Part shown: positions 6,130 to 16,000 of the stretch, one piece after another
Layout: each line of letters opens with the position of its first letter
How positions within the stretch are numbered: position 1 is the stretch's first letter
Source: a virus
IMG/VR virus record: IMGVR_UViG_3300017746_000001
Span: 1-64,000 of that record
Length of the DNA: 64,000 bases
Direction: 5' to 3' (one strand)
Notes under the pieces: generated by a model
What the model was told of the DNA's origin: nothing
Database searches by the model: none
What the model saw: the letters and a program-made list of their open reading frames with translations, nothing else
Program-made: the position numbers and the translations under genes

Positions 6130-7476
6130 TTACACTATCCTATATTTGATGATGACTGTCCCAGAACCGCCATTTCCGCCATCGCCTCTACCACTTGAGC
6201 CTGCACCACCGCCACCACCTGAATATTGACCGCCTGCCCCTCCATCCGAGCCACCAGAGGTCGTCTGAGTATTAGCAGTCGAACTTCCATCAGCACCGTT
6301 GTTTGTGCCGTCTTTTCCGCCTGCACCACCTGTTGATGAGCCTCTGTTAGATGCTCCGCCACCGCCACCGCCTTGACCTCCGTCCCCTGCAGCGCCACCA
6401 GTCCCATACCCAGAGCTTTCTGATTCTCCAGAACCGCCACCGCCACCGCCATAAGATTCGAATGTCCCAATGAAATTCAATTGGATTCCTTTTCCGCCAT
6501 GTCCGGAGGGGCCATCTTGACCGTCTTGGGCTGAACCTGCACCCCCTCCTCCTGATCTTGATGAAGAAGTGTCTCCGTGATTTCCTCCTTTGAATCCGTC
6601 ATTTACTATCATCCTCCATCCAGTTAGAGAACTTCCATCTTTTAGGCCAGATAATCCTTGAGCCCCTTGCCCTGGCTCTGGTTGACCACCACCGCCGCCA
6701 TTTGCTGCGCTGCCATCTGCGAAATCTAAAGGAGCATCAGAGGATTGGTCGCCAGTCTCTCCACCGCCACCACCGCCTCCAAACTTTGCTATTTCTTTGT
6801 GTGGGACATTTAATTCAGGCCATGCCCCTGCTAGATCTGCTTGTTGGACAACTGATGAGTTTGTACCTCTGGTGCCTTGAACAAATGGATATTCGCCTCC
6901 AGCACCCCCTCCACCAATAATTACTTGATAGGGTTCTGCGCTGAAAAGCCTTCTTTTCATGTGAACAACACCGCCACCGCCACCGCCGCCACCGCCGTCG
7001 GCTCCACCGCCGCCACCGCCGCCTACCATGAGAACATCAGCCCAACCTTGGGCTGTGACATCAAATATTGCCGTACCCGTAAATGTGTGAATTCTGTATT
7101 GAACACCGTTTTGTTCTGTGTATGTAGTTATATTTCCTCCTGTTGCCTGAATGTCGCTGACTGGAGGATCTTCTAAATGAAATCCTGAACCCAATACATG
7201 GATTACTTGATTTGCTGTTGGACTGACGATGTAAACCAATTTTGAATCTGAAACTTTCATACATAATCCTGAACCTCTTTTGAGAGGAAAACCTGTTGTT
7301 GAATTTACCTCTGAGTTCCCTATGAATACAACATCAGTATTGTCTCTGTCTGCTTGTACTTCTATGAAATCAACGGGGCCAGTCGATTCTAACGGCTGAC
7401 TGATGTTCGCCTCTTCGACTGTGGACTTGAATCGTATAATTTGGTTAGACAAATCTGCACCAATTACGAACTCCAT
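6130..7476 (-). CDS. Glycine-rich fibre/adhesin protein
   Basis: 448 residues. Residues 1-100 form a beta-rich domain shared with the 95-residue protein at 18992-19279 (common features: FKSTV, AD..N...FIGNS, GFPLK, LVYIVS, IHVLGS). Residues about 110-150 carry a YTEQNGVQYRIHTFTGTAIF segment typical of phage Gly-rich tail-fibre domains, then a very long Gly-rich, polyglycine-helix-like region to the end, closing GTVIIKYRIV. Probable distal receptor-binding fibre with an N-terminal attachment domain. Confidence 0.8.
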   Translation of the reverse strand: MEFVIGADLSNQIIRFKSTVEEANISQPLESTGPVDFIEVQADRDNTDVVFIGNSEVNSTTGFPLKRGSGLCMKVSDSKLVYIVSPTANQVIHVLGSGFHLEDPPVSDIQATGGNITTYTEQNGVQYRIHTFTGTAIFDVTAQGWADVLMVGGGGGGGADGGGGGGGGGVVHMKRRLFSAEPYQVIIGGGGAGGEYPFVQGTRGTNSSVVQQADLAGAWPELNVPHKEIAKFGGGGGGGETGDQSSDAPLDFADGSAANGGGGGQPEPGQGAQGLSGLKDGSSLTGWRMIVNDGFKGGNHGDTSSSRSGGGGAGSAQDGQDGPSGHGGKGIQLNFIGTFESYGGGGGGSGESESSGYGTGGAAGDGGQGGGGGGASNRGSSTGGAGGKDGTNNGADGSSTANTQTTSGGSDGGAGGQYSGGGGGAGSSGRGDGGNGGSGTVIIKYRIV

Positions 7477-7489
7477 ACTTATTCCTCTC

Positions 7490-8059
7490 TCAATTGACCC
7501 ATTCCCAACCGTTTATGTCCGTAACATACGGTGAATACTTGTTAGTCAGTCTCGTTTGGTAGTTCGCTAGAGATTCTTCGTGAGTAAGCCATGTGTCGAA
7601 CCACGCAGCATCCCAACTACTTCCCTCTGGTATCTCCCAGGTGTTGATGTCTGCACAAATAACGGTGAATCGGTTATCTTTGGCACAATCAGCCCAAACC
7701 AAGTCGATAACATCTTGTTCCTTCTCGATTATCGTCACGCTTGTCACATCATCTGAAGCTAACAATGGAATGTTGATCATTCCAATTCCCAAACCTCCGA
7801 TGAGAATGTCTCCAGACATACGAGATACCAGCCAATCGTGTTCTGTGTATTCTGCTTCTGTGTCTTGCATTATGTTAACCCAGTTCGTACCCCAACTTCC
7901 AGAGTATTTTCTATACAGAACCGTGTAAGGGCCACCAGTCAAGCCCTTGTAGTCAACATAGGTGAGCCATGACTGTTCTCCTGTGGTTGTCGTGCAACTT
8001 TGTATCTTGTAGTCTCCGCTTTGCCCATCAAGGATTCCTGTTACTTCCCACCTACTCAT
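7490..8059 (-). CDS. SAM-dependent methyltransferase-like protein in fibre cluster
   Basis: 189 residues. GDILIGGLGIGMINIP at about 83-98 is a Rossmann motif I (GGLGIG), VTIIEKEQDVI supplies the acidic Glu112, and VICADINTW plus WDAAWFDTW supply later motifs. The overall pattern is closest to spermidine-synthase-like methyltransferases found among marine phage tail genes. The N-terminal 80 residues form an unrelated beta-rich domain. Target unknown; it may modify virion proteins or surface sugars, or be a structural Rossmann fold. Confidence 0.65.
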   Translation of the reverse strand: MSRWEVTGILDGQSGDYKIQSCTTTTGEQSWLTYVDYKGLTGGPYTVLYRKYSGSWGTNWVNIMQDTEAEYTEHDWLVSRMSGDILIGGLGIGMINIPLLASDDVTSVTIIEKEQDVIDLVWADCAKDNRFTVICADINTWEIPEGSSWDAAWFDTWLTHEESLANYQTRLTNKYSPYVTDINGWEWVN

Positions 8060-8063
8060 TCAA

Positions 8064-10010
8064 TCATCCCTGTAATTTCACATCCAATTCTTGGGCGCTC
8101 GTACTGCCTGTGCTGTTTGTTGCCGTGAAGTTAATGTCAAATGATAGTTGTTCTTCACTTTGCCACGCTAAGTAGCCTCTTCCACCACTTACACCATTCA
8201 CCCTGAATGATGCAGCAGGGGCGAGTGCAGTAGCAGTTCCGTCTTGTGCGGTGCTTTCCACCACATTGCTTATTGATGAAATTCCACTAGAGTCTTCTTG
8301 GAAGTTATCGACTGACCATGCGTAGGATGTTCCTCCTGTGGCTTCCCCGTAGGCATACACATACACTAGAGAATATCCTGATGTTCCGTTCGGGTGGACT
8401 GCATATTCGTAGGCATCTGAGGAGGAGAAGCTAACTGGGACACCTATTACCAGAGAGTTGCCCGAGAAGTTCGATCCATCCTCATCGAGCCATTGTGCGC
8501 TTGATTCTTGGTTCTGAAGCAATACAGCATTGGCGTAGCCGCCACTCGAAGCCGTTGAGATGCGCACGCTCGTAGGCGCAGACGAGCCCGCCTGCGTGGT
8601 TCCACTTGCTTCCGATGAGTATGCTCCATCTCCGCCAGGGTCAGTGAATGCCCTAACTCGGAAGTAGTATGTTGTGCTTCCCGTTAGCCCTGTAGCAGAA
8701 TAAGTAGTACCTGTTTGTGAAGCGATTTGGGAGAATCCTGAACCCGAAGAGGTAGAACGCTCTATCTTATATCCTGCCTCAGTTCCAGTTGGGTTGTTCC
8801 ATGATAGGTTGATTTGTGAGGAAGATATTACAGAAGCAGAAAGTCCTGTGACTTGATTCGGTAGTGTAAAGGAGTTGGCTTCTGATGTGAAAGCCCCATC
8901 GCCATTCGAGTCAACGGCTCTAACCTTGTAGTAATACCTAGTTCCTGCGCTTCTTCCTGTATCATTATATGAGTTAGAAGAAGGTGTAGCAATTTCTGAG
9001 AATCCCGAACCCGAAGAGGTTGAACGGTGAACATCGTAAGAGCTTGCCCCAGAAACAGCGTCCCATGAAAGATTGAGTTGCGTAGTGGATGCAGCCGTTA
9101 TTGCTAGGTTGTTTGGAGCGCCCAAAGTCCCTGCTACATTTATTCTCATTATGTCGTCGTCGTCTTGGTCGGTGTAAAAAATGTAAGTCCAGTCATCATC
9201 GAACCAAACCCCTGATAGTGTTGAGGCTTGTGTGTTTAATGAGTCTGAGGATGAGTCGAAAGTGGCTGTTGAAACATCCCAGGCTGTTGAGAGGTTGTAC
9301 TTGTGCAGTTTGTCACTCACAATATCTGCTACAACGAAGGCGTAGCCATTGCTCTCGAAGTGTATTCCGCCACAAGCAGTCACTTTACTTGAAATATCAA
9401 ATGTGTTAGTTAGGCTTGCTGTTGATAGGTTGTGAGCAGTGGATAGCGTGTATTGGTATACATTATCAGGGTTGTAACCGACTGCATACATTTCTGTACC
9501 ATCATTTTTCACAAATCCGTCATAAACCAACGCAATTTGAGAACTCGTGTTGAAATTGCTTACGGCACTTCCCCCTGTGCTAAGATCCCAAGCAGTTGAA
9601 AGGTCAAATCTATTTACATTGTTAGTAGAGCGACCAAATGAATAGACTTTGCTACCATCATCAGCAACAGATACCCCTCCAACAAGACCCTCTGGAGGAT
9701 TTATGTCCAAGTTGTCACCTGACGAGCTACTGACCGTTACATTCGAGTCTATCGTAAATGCTGTCCCCATATCATATTGGATAATGAAGTCGTCGAGAGT
9801 TCCCCCCATCGAACCTACTACCATGGTTGAACCGTCGTCTTTTACTACAATTCCACCCATGTAGGTACTTAAGTCGCCACCGTTGTAGTTCTGATCTGTT
9901 TGTGAGTTTCCAAGTCCTGAAAGTGATTTAGCCCAAATAGCAGGGTCAGGAGTAGCATTTGCAGTCTCCAATTGCTGAATTGATCCAATCAGCCCTGTCA
10001 TGTATGCCAT
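8064..10010 (-). CDS. FN3-domain virion/adhesin protein
   Basis: 648 residues; ATG 10010 follows GGGTGATTAA. Residues about 30-290 hold repeated beta units with DDGSKVYSFGRSTNNV and LSTAWDLSTG motifs that look like a beta-propeller. About 295-480 contain two fibronectin type III domains with near-identical RSTSSGSGFS strands. The C-terminal 165 residues are a separate beta-rich domain. FN3 and propeller domains on phage surfaces bind carbohydrates or cells. It lies directly downstream of the giant fibre gene. Confidence 0.75.
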   Translation of the reverse strand: MAYMTGLIGSIQQLETANATPDPAIWAKSLSGLGNSQTDQNYNGGDLSTYMGGIVVKDDGSTMVVGSMGGTLDDFIIQYDMGTAFTIDSNVTVSSSSGDNLDINPPEGLVGGVSVADDGSKVYSFGRSTNNVNRFDLSTAWDLSTGGSAVSNFNTSSQIALVYDGFVKNDGTEMYAVGYNPDNVYQYTLSTAHNLSTASLTNTFDISSKVTACGGIHFESNGYAFVVADIVSDKLHKYNLSTAWDVSTATFDSSSDSLNTQASTLSGVWFDDDWTYIFYTDQDDDDIMRINVAGTLGAPNNLAITAASTTQLNLSWDAVSGASSYDVHRSTSSGSGFSEIATPSSNSYNDTGRSAGTRYYYKVRAVDSNGDGAFTSEANSFTLPNQVTGLSASVISSSQINLSWNNPTGTEAGYKIERSTSSGSGFSQIASQTGTTYSATGLTGSTTYYFRVRAFTDPGGDGAYSSEASGTTQAGSSAPTSVRISTASSGGYANAVLLQNQESSAQWLDEDGSNFSGNSLVIGVPVSFSSSDAYEYAVHPNGTSGYSLVYVYAYGEATGGTSYAWSVDNFQEDSSGISSISNVVESTAQDGTATALAPAASFRVNGVSGGRGYLAWQSEEQLSFDINFTATNSTGSTSAQELDVKLQG

Positions 10011-10014
10011 TTAA

Positions 10015-13000
10015 TCACCCAATGAAAATCCACTTATTTGCTTCAACACTTATGTATGTTCTAGCGGTTTCATCAGCCATAGCGGAGTGGGATGTCCAGT
10101 TGGCAGATATTGTGTTTGAGTTGAGGACAGGAGTTGCTGCTCCGTTTGTGTTGTTGATAATAACAAATTGCTGCCCCACTTCTGCGTTTGCAGGTAAGTT
10201 AAGAGTTCCCCCTGTCCAGTAAATCGTCTTTCCTGAATCTGCATCTGTTAGAGTCGTAGTGCTACTGACCGCCTTAACGCTAGTCTTGTAGCCTTGGAAC
10301 ACATTCTTCACGACTGTATCGCTTGAAGTAATCACCACTTGCTCCGTTCCCGTTAGGGTAGCGTCGTTTGCTGCTGCGGAAATTTTCACTTCTGTTGCTG
10401 CGTTGAAGTTGCTGTTCCCTCCGCCTATACAGACTTTATTTGTGCCGTCTGAGTTGTACGCATACAAGCCCGCAACATCTTCCTCTGCATTGTGATAGTG
10501 AGGGGTCGAAATTGTCATCAGTTTGTTAGTGTCGTTCGTCCTTGATGCTGCTTCAATGTCCGAACCGAAGCTCACGGCAGCGTTTGTCATCGTTAGGCCG
10601 TTGGTTTGACCGTGAGTTGAATTGAACTTGAAGTTCGCATTCCGGTTCATTTTCCCGTTGGCATCCCATGTAGGAATCTCATCTGTCCCTGGGCTAATTC
10701 CAGAGACAGCAGGTATGAACGGCCCGCCACCGATGTAGGAGAGATAGGTAGTCATGTATTGTTCTAGATCAGTCATTACCGCCTTCTTGGTCGCTCCTGC
10801 AGATGTGTCCGAAATTATGATTCCATCGTTTTCGGCTATCGTGAAGGTAACTGTACCAGTATCAGCGTCAAGTTGGTTTAGTTCGTCTGAATCTGCTGTG
10901 ACCTTGACAGAACCTATTTTTAGCCCCGCCGTACCTGTTGACGCAGGGATTGTGACGATATTCGTAAAGGTAGGGCCGTCTTTGGGAGCGAGACTGGTTG
11001 TTGAACCTGTCATGTAACCTGCCAATTCTGTTATTGACACTTTCTTAAGAGCTGAAGCGTCAGTATCGTGAATTACGAAAGTGTCGTCTGAGGCAGGCGA
11101 AGCACCGAGGGCGTTCTGACCTGTAATGTCACTAGCGGTGAAGGTGCCGGAAGCAGAGCCTATGTATGTCGCAACATGGGACATGGCGACTTGTTTCATT
11201 GTTCCATCATCGTTCACTACTATGCGGTCTGCGTCTGCCAATGAACCGTTTGAGGCGAAGGCATCACTATTCGCTGAACCATCGAGAATGTTGATTTCCG
11301 TTGTTGTGATGTTTGCACCGTCTAATATCTCTAATTCCGCTTCCCCTATTACGGCAGAACCGATTGTCAAGCCTGCTGCTGTTACTACGCCGTTGAATGC
11401 GGCTGCGCCTGCTGCGCCCATATCTATATCTAAGGCGGTAATTGCGCTGCTACCATCAGTTCCCTTGATCGTGAAGTTCTTATCTGCTGTGCTAACTGTT
11501 AGTACAACATCTCCTGCACTCTGATTGGAGATTCCTAAAATTTCTGTGGTGTTGTCTTTGAATGTCCAATCTCCACCGTCTGCATTGAGAACAATATCGT
11601 GGGAAGCATCTATTATGAAATTAGAAGTTGTTGTTGATAATGTGTTACCATTCAGAGTTATATTATCGACAGTCAGTTTTCCGCCATCAAGTTGTGTCGC
11701 TGTTAGTTTGCCTGTGCTTGGGTTGTATGTGAGATTTCCATCCATTTCGAGCCCATGCGCACCCGTGGCGCTGCCAGCTCCGGCAACGAAGGCTATGAGG
11801 TTGCTCTCATTGGTGTCTTCGTTGTCTGTAATCGTGACTGTCGTTGCGACGGTTGCCGTAGTGGCGGTGGTTGCATTTCCGCTTGTGTTCTGATTTCCAG
11901 CAGTATTCACACCTGGAAGGTTGATGTTCGCTGTTCCATCGAAGGAGACACCACCAATGTTTCTCGCTGTTTCGAGGGCGGTTGCCGTGTCTGCGTTTCC
12001 TGTCACATCACCTGTTATTGCCCCTGCGAAGCCATCTGCGGCGGTTATTTTCCCTGCTGAAATGTCTGCGAGGTCATATCCTGTACCACCTGTGTTTACT
12101 GTAGTCCCTGGTTCTGTCTGTAAGCTATCGAAGAAGGTAAATGGATCGCCTGTTGCGCTTACATCTCTGAATATACCTGCGTATTTCGCCGTTCCACTTT
12201 CGCCATACTGACCATAGAAACCGAAATCCAAGGCATCAGCACTACTTCCTTGGTCTTTGGCAAGCTTGAGCATGGCATCTGCAATCGCAACAGTAGTCGA
12301 ATCGACTGTCGTCGTTGTTCCTTCAACCGTTAGATTCCCAGATAGGGTAAGATTGGTGAATTCGGGGCTGTCTCCTGTTCCGACACCTATTGATGTTCTG
12401 AGCGTAGCGCCGCTTTCTGCAACAGGGTCGGTGGTTCCGTCACCAACAATCATAGCGCCGTCGGCAAGAACGGCCATTGCTGTTATCGCACCTGTCCCTG
12501 AACCAAGGAGAATACCGCCGTTTGTTAGGGTTGTAGCGCCCGTTCCTCCGCTACCCACAGGAAGTGTTCCTGTGACATCATCAGCAAGGCTGACTGCGCC
12601 TAGTGTGATTGCTTGACTGGATATTGAGAGGTAATCGTGGCTTGATGTGACGAGTGTCACATCGGTTGAGTTGTCTGTTCCTGCAGCATCAACACCAATT
12701 GATGTTCTGAGCGTAGCGCCGCTTTCTGCTACTGGATCTCCTGTTCCGTCACCAACAATCATAGCGCCATCGGCAAGAACGCCCATTGCTGTTATCGGGC
12801 CTGTTCCAGAACCAAGGAGAATACCGCCGTCTGTTAGGCTCGTAGCGCCTGTTCCTCCGCTTCCGACTGCGAGTGTACTAGAAAGACCTGCAGCATTTCC
12901 ACTAATATTGCCAGAAGTAAGAGCAACTGTTCCGGCTGTCGCAGGCAGAGTTATAGTGACATCTGTAGTTGCGGCGGGTCCAATAAGCGTGACTTTGTTT

Positions 13001-16000
13001 GTGCCGTTGTCCGAATCTTCGAAGAATTGAATGAAACCTGCACTTGTAGCTCCGTTCTTGAGTTGGATTGTATTTCCATTTGAGTCTAGATCTCCACCCA
13101 ATTGCGGAGAACTGTCATCAACAACATCAGATATTCCACTTGCACCAGATATGTTGTCAAGTTGCGTCTGTATAGCAGAAGTAACGCCATCTAAGTAGCC
13201 TAGTTCTGTGCTTGTTACTGCTGATACAGCAACTTTTCCAGAAGCGTTTGAAACTACCGCCCTGGATGCCGTTAGGTTGGAGTCGTCTATCGTAGTGGCC
13301 GCACCTGTGATTGTTGCTTGCTTTGCATCCAGTTGCGTCTGTATGGCAGAAGTAACGCCATCCAAGTAGCCTAGTTCTGTGCTTGTTACTGCTGAAACAG
13401 CGACTTTTCCAGAAGCGTTTGAAACTACCGCCCTGGATGCCGTTAGGTTAGAACCTGTTATCGTTGAGGCCGCGCCTGAAACAGATGATTGCTTTGCATC
13501 TAATTGCGTCTGTATAGCAGAAGTAACACCATCGACATAGTTCAACTCTGTTGGAGTGGCTGTGATTAGAGGGCTAGTTCCTGGATTTGCGGCAAAGGCC
13601 GCTAGGAATCCTTCATCTGCTGTGCTACCCAAGTCAGGAAGCTTGTAGGTGTGGTCTGCTGTCGGATCCACTATTGAGAGCGTTGTTTCGTGGGCATCAG
13701 CAGTCTCCCCTTCAAAGACAATTGCGTTTGCGGCATTCATGGTCACGGTGTCAACTGTGGTTGTTGTGCCGCTAACAGTTAGATTTGGAACTCTGAGCGT
13801 CCCTGTAGATGGGTTGTAATATAACGCACCATTGTCTTCCAAAAGTGCATTACTACCATCGGTGAAAACCAAGTCAAGATTCGAATTTGCGTTGCTGTCA
13901 GATACAGTTACAGTTGATGCGAGAGTTGCAGTAGCGGCTGTTCCGCTTGTGTCTGCTGCGTTGTTAGGGATTGAGCCGCTAACTAGAGTGATGTTCCCTG
14001 TACCATCGAAAGAAACACCACCAATCGTTCGAGCAGTTGCTAAAGCAGTTGCAGTTGCGGCATTCCCGCTAGTGTCTGCTGCGTTGTCAGGGATTGAGCC
14101 ACTAACTAGGTTGATGTTCGCTGAACCATCGAAAGAAACACCACCAATCGTTCGAGCAGTTGCGAGAGCAGTTGCAGTTGCGGCATTCCCGCTTGTGTCT
14201 TGAGAACCAGAAGTATTCACACCAGGCAGATTGATGTTGGCTGATCCATCGAAAGAAACACCACCAATCGTTCGAGCAGTTGTTAGAGTTGCTGCACTTC
14301 CAGTAATGTTACTAGAGGTGAGGGCAACTGTTCCGGCTGTCGCAGGCAGAGTGATTGTGACATCCCCCGTTGCGGCAGGGCCGATTAGAGTTACTTTGTT
14401 GGTGCCGTTGTCTGAATCCTCGAAGAATTCAATGAAACCTGCACTTGTAGCTCCGTTCTTGAGTTGGATTGTATTTCCATTTGAGTCTAAATCTCCACCT
14501 AATTGCGGAGATGTGTCTTCAACGACATTAGATATTCCACCTCCGCTTGCTGAAATGTAGGTCTGAACATCTGACATAAGCACTTTCTTTGTTGCGTTGG
14601 ATGCAGATGCGTCACCTATGATTAATGAATCTCCATCGGCCAATGTAACGGAAGAACCCGAAGTTCCAGCGTCAAGTATATTGATTTCTGTTGCGTTCGA
14701 AGTTACACTTGTTAGGTCCGTTGGTCCGATAGATATGTTTGCTGAACCGTTAAACGACTGCCCTGCAATCGTTCTTGCAGTAGCGAGAACCGTTGCAGTA
14801 GCAGCATTTCCGCTTGTATCTTGATTACCTGTAGCATTAACACCAGGAAGGTCAATATTGGCAGAGCCGTTGAAAGACACCCCCCCAATGTTTCTTGCAG
14901 TAGCGAGAACCGTTGCAGTAGCAGCATTGCCGCTTGTATCTTGATTACCTGTAGCATTTACACCAGGAAGGTCAATATTGGCAGAGCCGTTGAAAGACAC
15001 GCCTCCAATGTTTCTTGCAGTTGCCAATGTTGTCGCCGTGTCTGCATTTCCTGTTACATCACCCGTTAAGTCTGCTGTAACGCTACTAAATTGAGGAGTT
15101 GCATCTGTCGATAGATCTTGGTTGATTACTGAATCCGCCTCGATGCTTAGAGCCCCACCTACCGTAATTGTCTTTGTAGCATTTACATCGAGAGTGAGGA
15201 CTGCGTTTGCTGCCGTACCTGCTCCCTTGAGTGTCCAGTCGCCCGTACCATCCGTTTTGAAGAATCCAGTTGCAGAACCGTTTTCCTCGATTTCTAGACC
15301 TGTTGCTGTTCCACTTCCTGCACTTCCTCCATCATTCAGAGTGATTAGTTTGTCAGCAATTAGCGTATTTGTTGTTGAAACCGTAGTCGTTGTTCCGTTG
15401 ACGGTCAAATTACCTGCGACTGTAAGTGCGCCTTCCAAAGCTACTGCTTTGTCGGAAGTAATTGTAACAGCCGTAGCGAGGCTGTTTGCAGAATTACCTG
15501 TTGAGCCTGCAGCAGTAGCGACCTGTAGTATGATTGAGCCACCCGCGCCCGTACCCGTACTCTGGCCTGCCGCGAGCGTGAGATTCTTTCCTGCCGTGTC
15601 GGTGCCGCTTACTGCGGTGGATGAAATTAGATTATTTGCTGAGTTGGAGAATTTGAGTGCTGAAAGAACTGCACCTCCAGTTATTATGTCTTTAGTTGCT
15701 GCCGCAGTAAGCAGGTTGTTATCGCTATCAGAGAATGAATCACCAGAGGCCAACAAGGTTTTTCCTGAAACGATGTTTAATTGAGCAGTTGAGGCTGTAA
15801 CCCCGTCTAACTTGTTTACTTCTGCCGTTGTGACTGTTGCGCCCTCTAAAATTCCAAGTTCTGTTTCACTTACATTTACAGAACCAATTCCTATTTCACC
15901 CGTAAATGTAGGATTTGCTATTGGGGCTCGAAGTTCAATTGCTGTTTCGTTGGCCTGTAAAGCCTGTTTAATCGTTTGACTATCAGAAATTGTAGAGCCT

